A stretch of DNA of 64,000 nt from Bog-375 sp049587755. Its GTDB lineage: Bacteria > Acidobacteriota > Terriglobia > Bryobacterales > Bryobacteraceae. Positions 43,226-51,935 of the stretch are shown here, in pieces. Numbering within the stretch: position 1 is the first letter of the stretch; every line of letters starts with the position of its first letter. The notes beneath the pieces are model-generated. The model saw nothing but the letters and a program-made list of their open reading frames with translations, was not told where the DNA came from and ran no database searches. A program made the position numbers and the translations under genes. The stretch is taken from positions 10,724-74,723 of the forward strand of contig JBAVEN010000104.1 of the NCBI GenBank assembly GCA_049587755.1. Reading direction: 5' to 3'.

Positions 43226-45676
43226 ATGAAGTCCCGATTCATCGTCCTTACCCTTTCGGCGGCTGCCTCGCTATGGGCCCAGTCCGCACCGACACTCGCC
43301 GTGGATGCCACTGTCAGCCGCCATCCGATCAGCCCGCTGATATACGGCATCAATGAGTGGCCCTCTTACAACGATACTACCCACGTGTGGACCGACAGCG
43401 GAATGTCCGAAGCCATGCGCGTCGGCGTGCGCCGCTGGGGCGGCGATAACGCCACCAGCTATAACTGGCAGCTCGATATAAAGAACAACGACAGCGACTG
43501 GTACTTCACCACCTACGTGGTGGGAGATGGCGTCAACTCGACATTCGACCTGTTTCACGAGCAGAACCTGCGGACCGGCACGCTCAGCCTTGGCACTGTC
43601 CCTGTGCTCGACTGGACGCCGAAGCTGATTTCGGGCCAGCCCCTGCTGTTCAACGTGCCGCTGAGCTGCAGCTACAGCGTGGCGAAGTACGGCGCGCAAA
43701 CGCAAACGGATCCGTACGATCCCGATTGCGGTCTGGGCGTGCTCACCAATGGCACCCAAATCGTCAACGATCCGAACGACGTGTACCAGCCGATCACTTC
43801 CGCCTTCGCCGCGCAGTGGGTGCAGTCCATCTTGGACAAATACGGACCCGCTAACCAGGGCGGCGTGCAGATGTGGAGCCTCGATAACGAGCCGGAGTGG
43901 TGGGACAACGTCCACATGGACATCTACCATCAGCCCGCCACGTATGCCGATATGCTGAACCGCGATATTGCCACGGCGCAGGTCGTAAAGGCGGCCGACC
44001 CGACCGCCCTGATTACCGGTCCGGTGCCCGGGGGATGGTCCGGCATGCTTTTTTCCAAGAAGGATATGGACGCCGGCTGGGGCAAGAACCCGTATTGTTA
44101 CTGGGACAACCCCGTCGATCAGAACGCCCATGGGAAACAGCCTTGGATCGTTTACTTCTTGCAGCAGATGCAGCAGTTCGAGCAGCAGAATGGGTACCGC
44201 CTGCTGGATTACCTGGACGTGCATGGTTACATCACCCCGCCTGGCGTCGGCTTCGACAACACCATCAGCAGCGCGAACACTGCATTGCGGCTGACTTCCA
44301 CACGAGCTTTCTGGGATCCCACCTACATCGTGCCGGGCTTCACCAACTGTTCGGGTTATTCCGACGCGAACGGCAATCAGGTCGCCCCGGCATTGATCCC
44401 CACCATGCACGGGTGGGTGAACACGAATTACCCCAACACGAAGCTCGCGATCACCGAATACAACTGGGGCGCGCTCGAAGACATTACCGGCGCGGTGGCC
44501 CAGGCGGACATTCTCGGCATATTCGGCCGCGAGCAGCTCGACATGGCGACCATGTGGCCGGATGGCAGCTTCACGCTGGGCGTTCCCGGCTCCTACGCCT
44601 TCCAGATCTTCCTCAACTACGATGGCAATGGCAACCAGTTCGGTGAAACCAGTGTCTCCGCGACCACCTACAATGCCGATGTGCTTTCCATCTTCGCCGC
44701 CCAGCGCCACGATTCCGCGCTCACCGTGCTGGTGCTGAACAAGACCGCCTCCGCGATCACCGATAGCATCAGCCTGAGAGACTTCACACCCGCCGGAATG
44801 GCCCAGGTGTGGCAGTACAGCAAGCCGAATCTCAACGCTATCGTGCGCCAGGCGGACCTCGGCGTGTCCGGCAGCAACATCAGCGCTACTTTCCCGGCAT
44901 ATTCGATGACACTGTTCGTGATCCCGCAGTCGCAAGGCGTCATGAGCGTGCCGCAACCTGTAATCGCCGCGGTCACCAGCGCCGCGTCGTACGATGCGAG
45001 TGCCATATCGCCCGGAGAGATCGTGGCCATCTGGGGCCAGGATCTGGGACCTGCCACGGGCGTAAACCTCCAGTACGATTCCAACGGCCTGGTCAGCACT
45101 TCCTTGGGCGGCACGCAGGTATTCATCAACGGCTTTCCCTCACCGCTGACCTACGCGGCGAATAAGCAAGTCAACGCCGTGGTCCCGTATGAAGTGGCGC
45201 AGGCGAAGACGGCCAACGTCGTCGTGGTCTACCAAGGCAACGCTTCGGCGCCGTTCCAGATTCCCATCACGGCCGTCAAACCGGGCATCTTCACCAACGA
45301 CCACGGGCAGGGCGCCATCCTCCTGAACCCGGACTATAGTGTTAACAGCACGACGAACCCGGCCTCGCGCGGACAGTGGATACTCATCTACGGGACCGGC
45401 GAAGGAGTGACCACGCCCCCGGGCGTGGACGGCCGTCTGTCCTACACATTGGGAACACCCTTGCCAACGGTGCCGGTCACCGTTACCTGCTCGGCCACTA
45501 TTGGCGGCCAGCCCGCCACGGTGAACTATTGTGGCGAAGCGCCGGATCTCACAGCCGGCGTGGTGCAGGTGAACGCGCAGGTTCCCGAGTCGATTACCCC
45601 AGGCGACGCGGTGCCTGTCGTCATCACCATCGGCGGCGTCTCCAGCCAAAAGGGCGTCACGCTGGCAGTGAAGTAG
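43226..45676 (+). CDS. Secreted GH44 endoglucanase with Solibacter-type C-terminal domain
   Basis: An 816-residue exported enzyme (signal peptide residues 1-19, ASLWAQ end). The catalytic part (about 25-570) matches glycoside hydrolase family 44: PISPLIYGINEW, RRWGGDNATSYNWQ, the acid/base Glu222 in SLDNEPEWWDN, and the nucleophile Glu411 in LAITEYNWG. GH44 enzymes cleave internal beta-1,4 bonds of xyloglucan, glucomannan or cellulose. Residues about 585-816 form the TIGR03437-style C-terminal domain of Solibacter proteins (ASYDASAISPGEIVAIWGQ, WILIYGTGEG). A CCGGAC/GTCCGG hairpin lies just after the stop (45682-45696). Confidence 0.92.
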   Translation: MKSRFIVLTLSAAASLWAQSAPTLAVDATVSRHPISPLIYGINEWPSYNDTTHVWTDSGMSEAMRVGVRRWGGDNATSYNWQLDIKNNDSDWYFTTYVVGDGVNSTFDLFHEQNLRTGTLSLGTVPVLDWTPKLISGQPLLFNVPLSCSYSVAKYGAQTQTDPYDPDCGLGVLTNGTQIVNDPNDVYQPITSAFAAQWVQSILDKYGPANQGGVQMWSLDNEPEWWDNVHMDIYHQPATYADMLNRDIATAQVVKAADPTALITGPVPGGWSGMLFSKKDMDAGWGKNPYCYWDNPVDQNAHGKQPWIVYFLQQMQQFEQQNGYRLLDYLDVHGYITPPGVGFDNTISSANTALRLTSTRAFWDPTYIVPGFTNCSGYSDANGNQVAPALIPTMHGWVNTNYPNTKLAITEYNWGALEDITGAVAQADILGIFGREQLDMATMWPDGSFTLGVPGSYAFQIFLNYDGNGNQFGETSVSATTYNADVLSIFAAQRHDSALTVLVLNKTASAITDSISLRDFTPAGMAQVWQYSKPNLNAIVRQADLGVSGSNISATFPAYSMTLFVIPQSQGVMSVPQPVIAAVTSAASYDASAISPGEIVAIWGQDLGPATGVNLQYDSNGLVSTSLGGTQVFINGFPSPLTYAANKQVNAVVPYEVAQAKTANVVVVYQGNASAPFQIPITAVKPGIFTNDHGQGAILLNPDYSVNSTTNPASRGQWILIYGTGEGVTTPPGVDGRLSYTLGTPLPTVPVTVTCSATIGGQPATVNYCGEAPDLTAGVVQVNAQVPESITPGDAVPVVITIGGVSSQKGVTLAVK

Positions 45677-45816
45677 TCTTCCCGGACTGGGTCCGGCAAG
45701 CTGTGAGCAATCACACCTTCCGTCGCTAGCGTGCGGACTGTTCCTCCCGCCTGCTCGGTTGACACGCCACCTGGCCGGACGACATGCTGGAACTGTTACC
45801 GCGACAAGGGGGACAC

Positions 45817-48372
45817 ATGGCGCATTCCGACGATTCCATAACCCGCCGCGGCCTGCTGAGCCGCGTGGTCCCGGCAGCAGCCCTGGTTGCGGCGCTGGAC
45901 TCCGTCAACCAGTCGGCAGCCCAAACTATCGGCGCGCCGCCGCGCGTCCGCGATAGCTTCGACTTCGGCTGGAGGTTCTTCAAAGGCGACGCTACGGGTG
46001 CCGAAGAGCCGGGCTTTTCCGATGCCGGCTGGCGCAACCTCGATTTGCCGCATGACTGGAGCATCGAGGGACCGTTTTCGCTGAACGAGTCGAGCGGCGG
46101 CGCCGGCGGTTACGCTCCCACCGGCATCGGCTGGTACCGCAAACGTTTTCGCCTCCCCCCGGAGCACCAGAACCGCAAGGTCTCCGTGGAATTCGACGGG
46201 GTGTATTAGAATAGCGAAGTCTGGATCAACGGCAACTATCTCGGCAAGCGGCCCTATGGATATAACAGCTTCGCCTACGATCTGACGCCGCATCTGCACG
46301 CCGCCGGCGAAAACGTGATCGCCGTCAAGGTGGACAATTCCCGCCAGCCTAACTCGCGCTGGTATTCCGGCTCCGGCATCTATCGCCACACCTGGCTTAC
46401 CGCGGTGAACCCGGTTCATGTGGCCCTCTGGGGGACGTTCGTGATGACGCCGCGAGTCGCGAAAGACGCCGCCGCGCTGCGAATCGAAACCAGGGTTCGC
46501 AACGAAACCGGCGCCGCGGCGGTATGCACGCTGGCGACGGCCGTGATCGATCGCGATGGCAAGGTGGTGCAGAGTGTCGAGGCGTCCCAGGAAATCGCCG
46601 CCAACGGTGAGTACAAATTTGTCCAGGAGGAGCAAGTCGATCGGCCCAACCTGTGGAGCGTGAGCGAGCAATATCTATACAAGCTGCGCAGCACCGTGCG
46701 TGCGGGCGACCGCGTGGTGGACGAGTACGAGACGCCCTTCGGCATTCGCCAGGCCCTCTTCGAGGCCGACCGCGGATTTTTGCTCAACGGCGAACACGTC
46801 AAGCTCAACGGAGTCTGTTTGCACCACGCCGCCGGCTCGGTGGGAGCTGCCGTGCCCGAGCGAGTTTGGGAACGCCGCTTCGAGATCCTGCGCGCCATGG
46901 GCGTGAACGCCATCCGCACCAGCCACAATCCGCCCGCGCCCGAGTTCCTGGACCTGTGCGACCGCATGGGCTTCCTGGTGATGAACGAGGCGTTTGACGA
47001 ATGGGAGGTCGGCAAGCCGCAGGTCCACGGCAACGGCTACTCGAGATATTACGACGAATGGCATGTGCGCGACGTCACCGATTTCGTGCGCCGCGACCGC
47101 AATCACCCGTCCGTCGCACTGTGGAGCTGCGGCAACGAAATTGGCGACCAGCTCAGCGCGAACGGCGTGGAGCTGCTGCGCGAGCTGCTGGCCATCTTTC
47201 ACCGCGAGGACCCAACGCGCCCGGTCACGGCCGCCTGCGATCAGATCGCCGCCCAACCCAGGGCGGTCTCCACCGAATTTCTCCACCTGCTGGACATCGT
47301 CGGCTACAACTACGTGGACCGTTGGCGCGAGCGCCGCGAGCTGTATTACAGCATCGATAAAGCCGCGCATCCGGACTGGCGCATGATCGGCACCGAAAGC
47401 TCTGGTATGGGCGGGCCGCGCGGCGACTATCGCGGCCTGCTTCCGCCGCCGCCGGTCGAAACGGCGGCTGGCGCCAATCCGCCAGCCACGGGTGGTTTCA
47501 TGGGCGGGCGCGGATTCGGCCAGTCTCGCGGACTGGACACCGAGGAATTGTGGAAATTTGTGCGCGATTACGATTACGTCGCCGGCGATTTCATGTGGAC
47601 CGGCATCGATTACCTGGGCGAGGCCCGCGGCGCGGGGCATGGCAGCGCCGCCGGTGTTATCGATAGTTGCGGTTTCACCAAAGATGGCTATTACTTCTAC
47701 CAGAGCCAGTGGACCGAGAAACCGGTGCTGCACGTCTTCCCACACTGGAACTGGAAGGGCCGCGAAGGCCAGATTCTGCCGGTGACCTGCTACACCAATT
47801 GCGACAGCGTCGAGTTATTCCTGAATGGCCGGTCTCTCGGCGTCAAGGGCTACGTTTTCCCGCGCTACGGCATGGTCGGCCACTATGGGCATTACCCGCC
47901 GGCGCCCGAAGGCGCAGTTCGAACCACCGATGATCTTCACCTCGCCTGGGACGTTCCTTTCGAGCCGGGCACTCTCAAGGCGGTCGGCATGAAAGGCGGC
48001 AAGACCGTTGAGGCGGAGATTGCCACTACGGGAGATCCCACGGCCATCGACCTTTCCGTGGACCGAATCGCAATCCGCGCGGACCGGCGCGACGTGGCGC
48101 ATTTCACCGTGAAGGTGGTCGACGCGCAAGGCCGGATGCATCCGAACGCAGACAACGAGGTCACGTTTGAAGTTCAGGGCGAAGGCAAGTTGATCGGCGT
48201 GGACAATGGCGATATGACCGACATGTCGGACTTCAAAGGCAAGGTCAGAAAGGCGTTTCACGGAATGTGCCTGGCCATTGTGCAATCCACCGCCCGGGCC
48301 GGACAGATTCGCGTCACCGCTACCTCGCCAGGATTGAGACCAGCCAATGTAGCGGTCACCACGAAGGCGTGA
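45817..48372 (+). pseudogene. GH2 beta-galactosidase gene with in-frame amber codon
   Basis: One continuous frame of 852 codons that contains a TAG at 46207-46209 (codon 131). The start at 45817 is preferred because AAGGGGG lies 4 bases upstream and a Tat leader follows (SITRRGLLSRVVPAAALVA). Before the stop: LPHDWSIEGPF, IGWYRKRF and VEFDGVY. After it, without a frame change: NSEVWINGNYLGKRPYGYNSF, the next strand of the sugar-binding domain. The likely acid/base Glu441 (SCGNEIGDQ) and a glutamate at 527 (GTESSG) are intact. A single CAG-to-TAG change would explain the defect, so decay is recent, or the stop is read through, or it is a sequencing error. Confidence 0.88.
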
Positions 48373-48429
48373 CGCGCCGATTTCATCGTCTGGCACGCCA
48401 GCGGTGAATGAACGCGGGTGAGTCTCTCG

Positions 48430-50544
48430 CTACAGCGCCTTTTGCAATCCGTCCCACTTGATATTCCAACCGCGCGCGGGAAAGCCCGGCGCGTGTCCCG
48501 TTGCGCCAACCCAACCCGCAGCCATCGTCGCCACCGCGTAGAGTAAGCCGCCGTTCCCTGGCAGGTAAAGCGGCAGCCGGCCCTTCGTCCCAAGGTTCTG
48601 TCCGCCCACCAGGTATTGGTTCTTAGGCGAATCCATCAGCAGCGCATTGACCGAATTCTCCGGTTCGCCGAGCCTCGCGGCCGTCATCGCGATCACCGGA
48701 TAATCCCATCCCCACGTGGCGCCCCAGTTCCAGTGCGCCAGCACATCCGCCAGCGTCGAGCGCATGATCGAGGCGTCTATCAGCGGCGTCACTGGCAGCA
48801 CGCCCAAGGCGCACAACATGGATGGGTGGTCGTTGTAAACGGTGAACGGTTCTTCTTCTATCGCCGTATAGATGCCGTTCCGCACTGGCGGCCAGGCGAG
48901 TCCCTGAATTACTTTGTCCCACTCCGGCTGGCGCGGCAACCCCAACCGCTCGCGCCAGCGCTGGGCCGTCGACAGGCCCCAATGCCAATAGGCTAACTCG
49001 TACGTGGGATTAGTAACTCTTCTTCTTATCTTCGAGTAACTTTCCTGGGCGGGAATCAGCGGTGGTCCCAGCACGTAGCGCCGGGCTGCTTCGTCCCAGG
49101 ACGCATAGGAAGCCATGAATTCCGCCGTCTCGAAGACGATCTCCCGATACGCCTCCAGCGTCTCGCGGCCGAAGTTTGAGCGGTACAGCAACTCGGCATA
49201 GTAAATCGGGTGCGGCTGCTGCCAGATCAGGAAAACACCCACGTCGCTCGGCGCCTCTCTGCCATCCGGGCCGACCTGCTTCGGCCAGCGTGCTCCCCGG
49301 TAGCCCTGCAATTTGGCGGTGTCCTTCGCTCGGGGCAGAACGCAGCGGTACCACGGCATACTGCGCGCCAGAAGCTCCGGCCTGCCCCACAGCACGAAAT
49401 GCGCTGCGTGCCACCAGTGCATCTCCAGGTGCGATTTGCCCCACCAGCTATTGGTCGCGAGACCGGTCTCCTGCGGCGGCATCGACCCGGCGCAGTTCAC
49501 CGCCATCAGATATTGAGAGAGCACCACCCTGCGCTCCAACTCGAGGGCGCGCGGGTCGGTGCATTCCGCGAAATCGATTGCGCCACCCATAGTCCAGAAT
49601 GCGGACCAGTGCCTGGCGGCGGATGCCCGGACTTCTGCAAAGGACGGTATCGGTCCCGTGTTCCCGTTCGGCGAAAACTCAATCGCCAACTCCGTCTCGT
49701 CCCGTCCTTCGCAAACTAGGCGGAAGTGATGAGCTTCCACGTTGTCTAACCGTGCCGCAGCCGGCCAGGCTGCGGTTGCCGTGTACCGCGTCTCATCGAG
49801 AATGCAGTCGAAAGTTGCCCCGCGATCGCTCCTGGTAACTCTGGTCTCATAGCGCGCCGACGAGTTCCAGTCATAGCCCACTGCCCACGAAGTCGAGGCG
49901 TAGGGAAAAGCGATCGCAATGCCGAATCCTGGTTGCCGAAGCAGGGGCGAAGCGACGCGAATGGCGAGCAGGTCGCGCTCGGGGTGGCAAACGGCCTCGA
50001 CGCGCAACGGCGAGTCTCCAATCCTAAACTCGCTCGAAATCAGGCCGCTCCAGAGATCGAGTTCCTGCCTGATGCCCCTCAGATCCGCAATGGTCACCGG
50101 CCTGCCGCCGCGATCCGCGAGCGCAAGGCCGATTCGCGCAAGATGGATGCGCTGCGGATTCTCGCGTAGCCAGATCACGGCCCGCCGCACGCGCTCCGGC
50201 GCCTTCGGACTGTCGAATTCGCTGATGCCGTCCGCATAAAGGACGCTTCGCCCGTGGGAATCAAAGGGCCGCATCACGTCTCGCAAGTCGAAGTCTCCCG
50301 TATTCGGAAACGTGTGCCAGGCCCACTGCGCCATGGTGCCGAGCGGCATCCCTTTCTCATAAGCGCTGGGAAACGTTTGCAGACCCGTGATATCGGCGCT
50401 AAAGGCGAACTCTCCGTTCCCCACCTGCACGGCTGAGGTGATGTCGGGCGCGCGCAGCACGGGGTTGTGCCGTTTGACAATCGCCGCCCGGTCCAGCTTG
50501 CCGCCGCTAGCTGCGGCCAACGGCAACCCACTAGCTCCAGCCAT
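48430..50544 (-). CDS. Six-hairpin (GH65/GH95-like) glycosidase-type protein, probably exported
   Basis: A 704-residue protein as listed. N-terminal VQVGNGEFAFSADITGLQTF resembles the start of alpha/alpha-barrel glycoside hydrolases. Later motifs WWGKSHLEMHWWHAAHFVLWGR, PIYYAELLYR, LAYWHWGLSTAQRWRE and GATWGWDYPVIAMTAARLG fit a six-hairpin catalytic barrel, with GKSHLEMHW a candidate active-site segment. The listed ATG removes most of an export leader. An in-frame CTG at 50580, preceded by GGGAG, would add LRTLTRREVIAG, a twin-arginine start. It is convergent with the damaged GH2 gene and lies downstream of the acetate-kinase-like gene on the same strand. Confidence 0.75.
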   Translation of the reverse strand: MAGASGLPLAAASGGKLDRAAIVKRHNPVLRAPDITSAVQVGNGEFAFSADITGLQTFPSAYEKGMPLGTMAQWAWHTFPNTGDFDLRDVMRPFDSHGRSVLYADGISEFDSPKAPERVRRAVIWLRENPQRIHLARIGLALADRGGRPVTIADLRGIRQELDLWSGLISSEFRIGDSPLRVEAVCHPERDLLAIRVASPLLRQPGFGIAIAFPYASTSWAVGYDWNSSARYETRVTRSDRGATFDCILDETRYTATAAWPAAARLDNVEAHHFRLVCEGRDETELAIEFSPNGNTGPIPSFAEVRASAARHWSAFWTMGGAIDFAECTDPRALELERRVVLSQYLMAVNCAGSMPPQETGLATNSWWGKSHLEMHWWHAAHFVLWGRPELLARSMPWYRCVLPRAKDTAKLQGYRGARWPKQVGPDGREAPSDVGVFLIWQQPHPIYYAELLYRSNFGRETLEAYREIVFETAEFMASYASWDEAARRYVLGPPLIPAQESYSKIRRRVTNPTYELAYWHWGLSTAQRWRERLGLPRQPEWDKVIQGLAWPPVRNGIYTAIEEEPFTVYNDHPSMLCALGVLPVTPLIDASIMRSTLADVLAHWNWGATWGWDYPVIAMTAARLGEPENSVNALLMDSPKNQYLVGGQNLGTKGRLPLYLPGNGGLLYAVATMAAGWVGATGHAPGFPARGWNIKWDGLQKAL

Positions 50545-50630
50545 GCCCGCGATGACTTCTCGGCGTGTCAGCGTCCTCAGATGATCTCCCTCAATCCGTT
50601 CCGGCAGCGGACAATACCATCATCAGACGA

Positions 50631-50724
50631 CCTGGCCTGCCCAGGCCAGGCGTTGCCCGGCTGCGCCGATTGACAATCGGCGCGCAGGTTACCAACCTGC
50701 CCCACAAGCCCCCTGCTTCGCAGG
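50631..50724. repeat. Cluster of four adjacent perfect hairpins
   Basis: Four palindromes follow each other: CCTGGCC/GGCCAGG (50631-50650), a 21-bp one with 10-bp arms GCGCCGATTG (50663-50683), GCAGGTT-ACC-AACCTGC (50684-50700) and CCTGC-TTC-GCAGG (50712-50724). The second and third abut exactly. They lie 24 bp after the acetate-kinase-like gene (minus strand), so they may end its transcript or belong to a mobile palindromic repeat family. Confidence 0.7.
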
Positions 50725-50747
50725 CTCGCGGCTCGTCGCGCGCCAAG

Positions 50748-51851
50748 TCAACAGCGTCCCCCCCTTCGCTCCTCCAGCGCTCTCCACGCCCGCCGCGCCA
50801 CGATCAGTTCTTCGTTGGTGGCCAGCGCCAGCACCGTGATGGCGGAATCTGCGGTGGAGACGGCGCGGTCGCCTGCTCCGGTTTCGTTTCGTTCGCGATC
50901 CAGCTTGATGCCCAAGAACTCGAGGCCCTCGCAACACGCGGCGCGCATGCGCGCGGAGTTTTCACCGATGCCGCCGGTGAAAGCGAGGGCTTCGATTCCG
51001 CCCATCGCGGCGGCATAGGCGCCGATGGTTTTCTTCACCTCGTAGACGAACACCGCCAGGGCGAGCGCGGCGTCGTGGTTGCCGGCCGCAGCGGCCGCTT
51101 CCAGATCGCGCACGTCGCCGCCGGCAATGCCGGAAAGCCCAGCCAGGCCGCCCGACTGTGCCAATTGGCGGCGCACTTCCTCCACGCTCCAGCCGCGGCG
51201 CTCCATCATGTAGAGCACTGCGAACACGTCCACGTCGCCGGAGCGCGTCGCGTTTTCCAAGCCCGATTGCGGCGAAAAACCCATGCTGGTGTCGATCGAA
51301 TGCCCTCCGGCAATCGCGCAGATCGAAGAGCTGCCGCCCAGGTGGCAGCTCACCAGCTTCGGGTCGCGGCCCAACATCGCGCGCACGCGCCCGGCGATGA
51401 ACTGGTGCGAGGCGCCGTGAAACCCGTATTTGACGACGCCCTCCGCCCGCCAGTCCGCAGGCACGCCGTAGAGACGGGCGTGCTCCGGCATGGTAGAGTG
51501 AAATTCCGTTTCGAACGCGCACACGATGGGCACGCCCGGCATCGCTTTCTCGAACCCTTCAATGGCCGCCAGGTAGATCGCGTTGTGCAGGGCCGCTGCC
51601 GCCAGATAGCGCCGCATCGCCGCGAGCACGCCCGCATCCACCAGAAACGTTCCCCCGTAATCCGGCCCCGCGTGCACGGCTTTGAGCGCGATGGCATCGA
51701 TGCCGATGCCAGCGGTGGCGATGCGCGCCAGCGCCTCGCCGTAGTCCGTCACGCGCTCCAGTTTGCCCTGGGCCAGCACCGCTTCGCCCGGCATCTCCAG
51801 AATCTGGTACTTGAGCGACGTCGAGCCAAGGTTCGGTATCAGCAAATTCAT
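50748..51851 (-). CDS. Acetate/propionate kinase family protein with altered active-site residues
   Basis: A 367-residue ASKHA-fold kinase (canonical AckA about 400). Recognisable motifs are PNLGSTSLKY, VKYGFHGASHQF, CHLGGSSSICAIAGGHSIDTSMGF, TRSGDVDVF, FTGGIGENS and ATNEEL. Two positions differ from characterised acetate kinases: the substrate-binding arginine in the usual HRVVHGG reads LKAVHAG (Lys57), and the catalytic aspartate in the usual FDTAFH reads FETEFH (Glu114). The arginine in TRSGD is conserved. It may phosphorylate acetate poorly or use another acid. It is divergent from the transketolase gene, 84 bp apart. Confidence 0.85.
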   Translation of the reverse strand: MNLLIPNLGSTSLKYQILEMPGEAVLAQGKLERVTDYGEALARIATAGIGIDAIALKAVHAGPDYGGTFLVDAGVLAAMRRYLAAAALHNAIYLAAIEGFEKAMPGVPIVCAFETEFHSTMPEHARLYGVPADWRAEGVVKYGFHGASHQFIAGRVRAMLGRDPKLVSCHLGGSSSICAIAGGHSIDTSMGFSPQSGLENATRSGDVDVFAVLYMMERRGWSVEEVRRQLAQSGGLAGLSGIAGGDVRDLEAAAAAGNHDAALALAVFVYEVKKTIGAYAAAMGGIEALAFTGGIGENSARMRAACCEGLEFLGIKLDRERNETGAGDRAVSTADSAITVLALATNEELIVARRAWRALEERRGGRC

Positions 51852-51935
51852 TCAATCTCAGTTTAAGGCAAGCTAAAGCATGCCCCGCCCACGGCATCGT
51901 AAGATAAGATTTATCGCAGGAAAGGAATCATCCGC

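Noticed and set aside
45682..45696. CCGGAC-TGG-GTCCGG hairpin after the GH44 gene as an intrinsic terminator.
   Set aside because: No T-rich tail follows, so termination is not supported; only the hairpin is noted.
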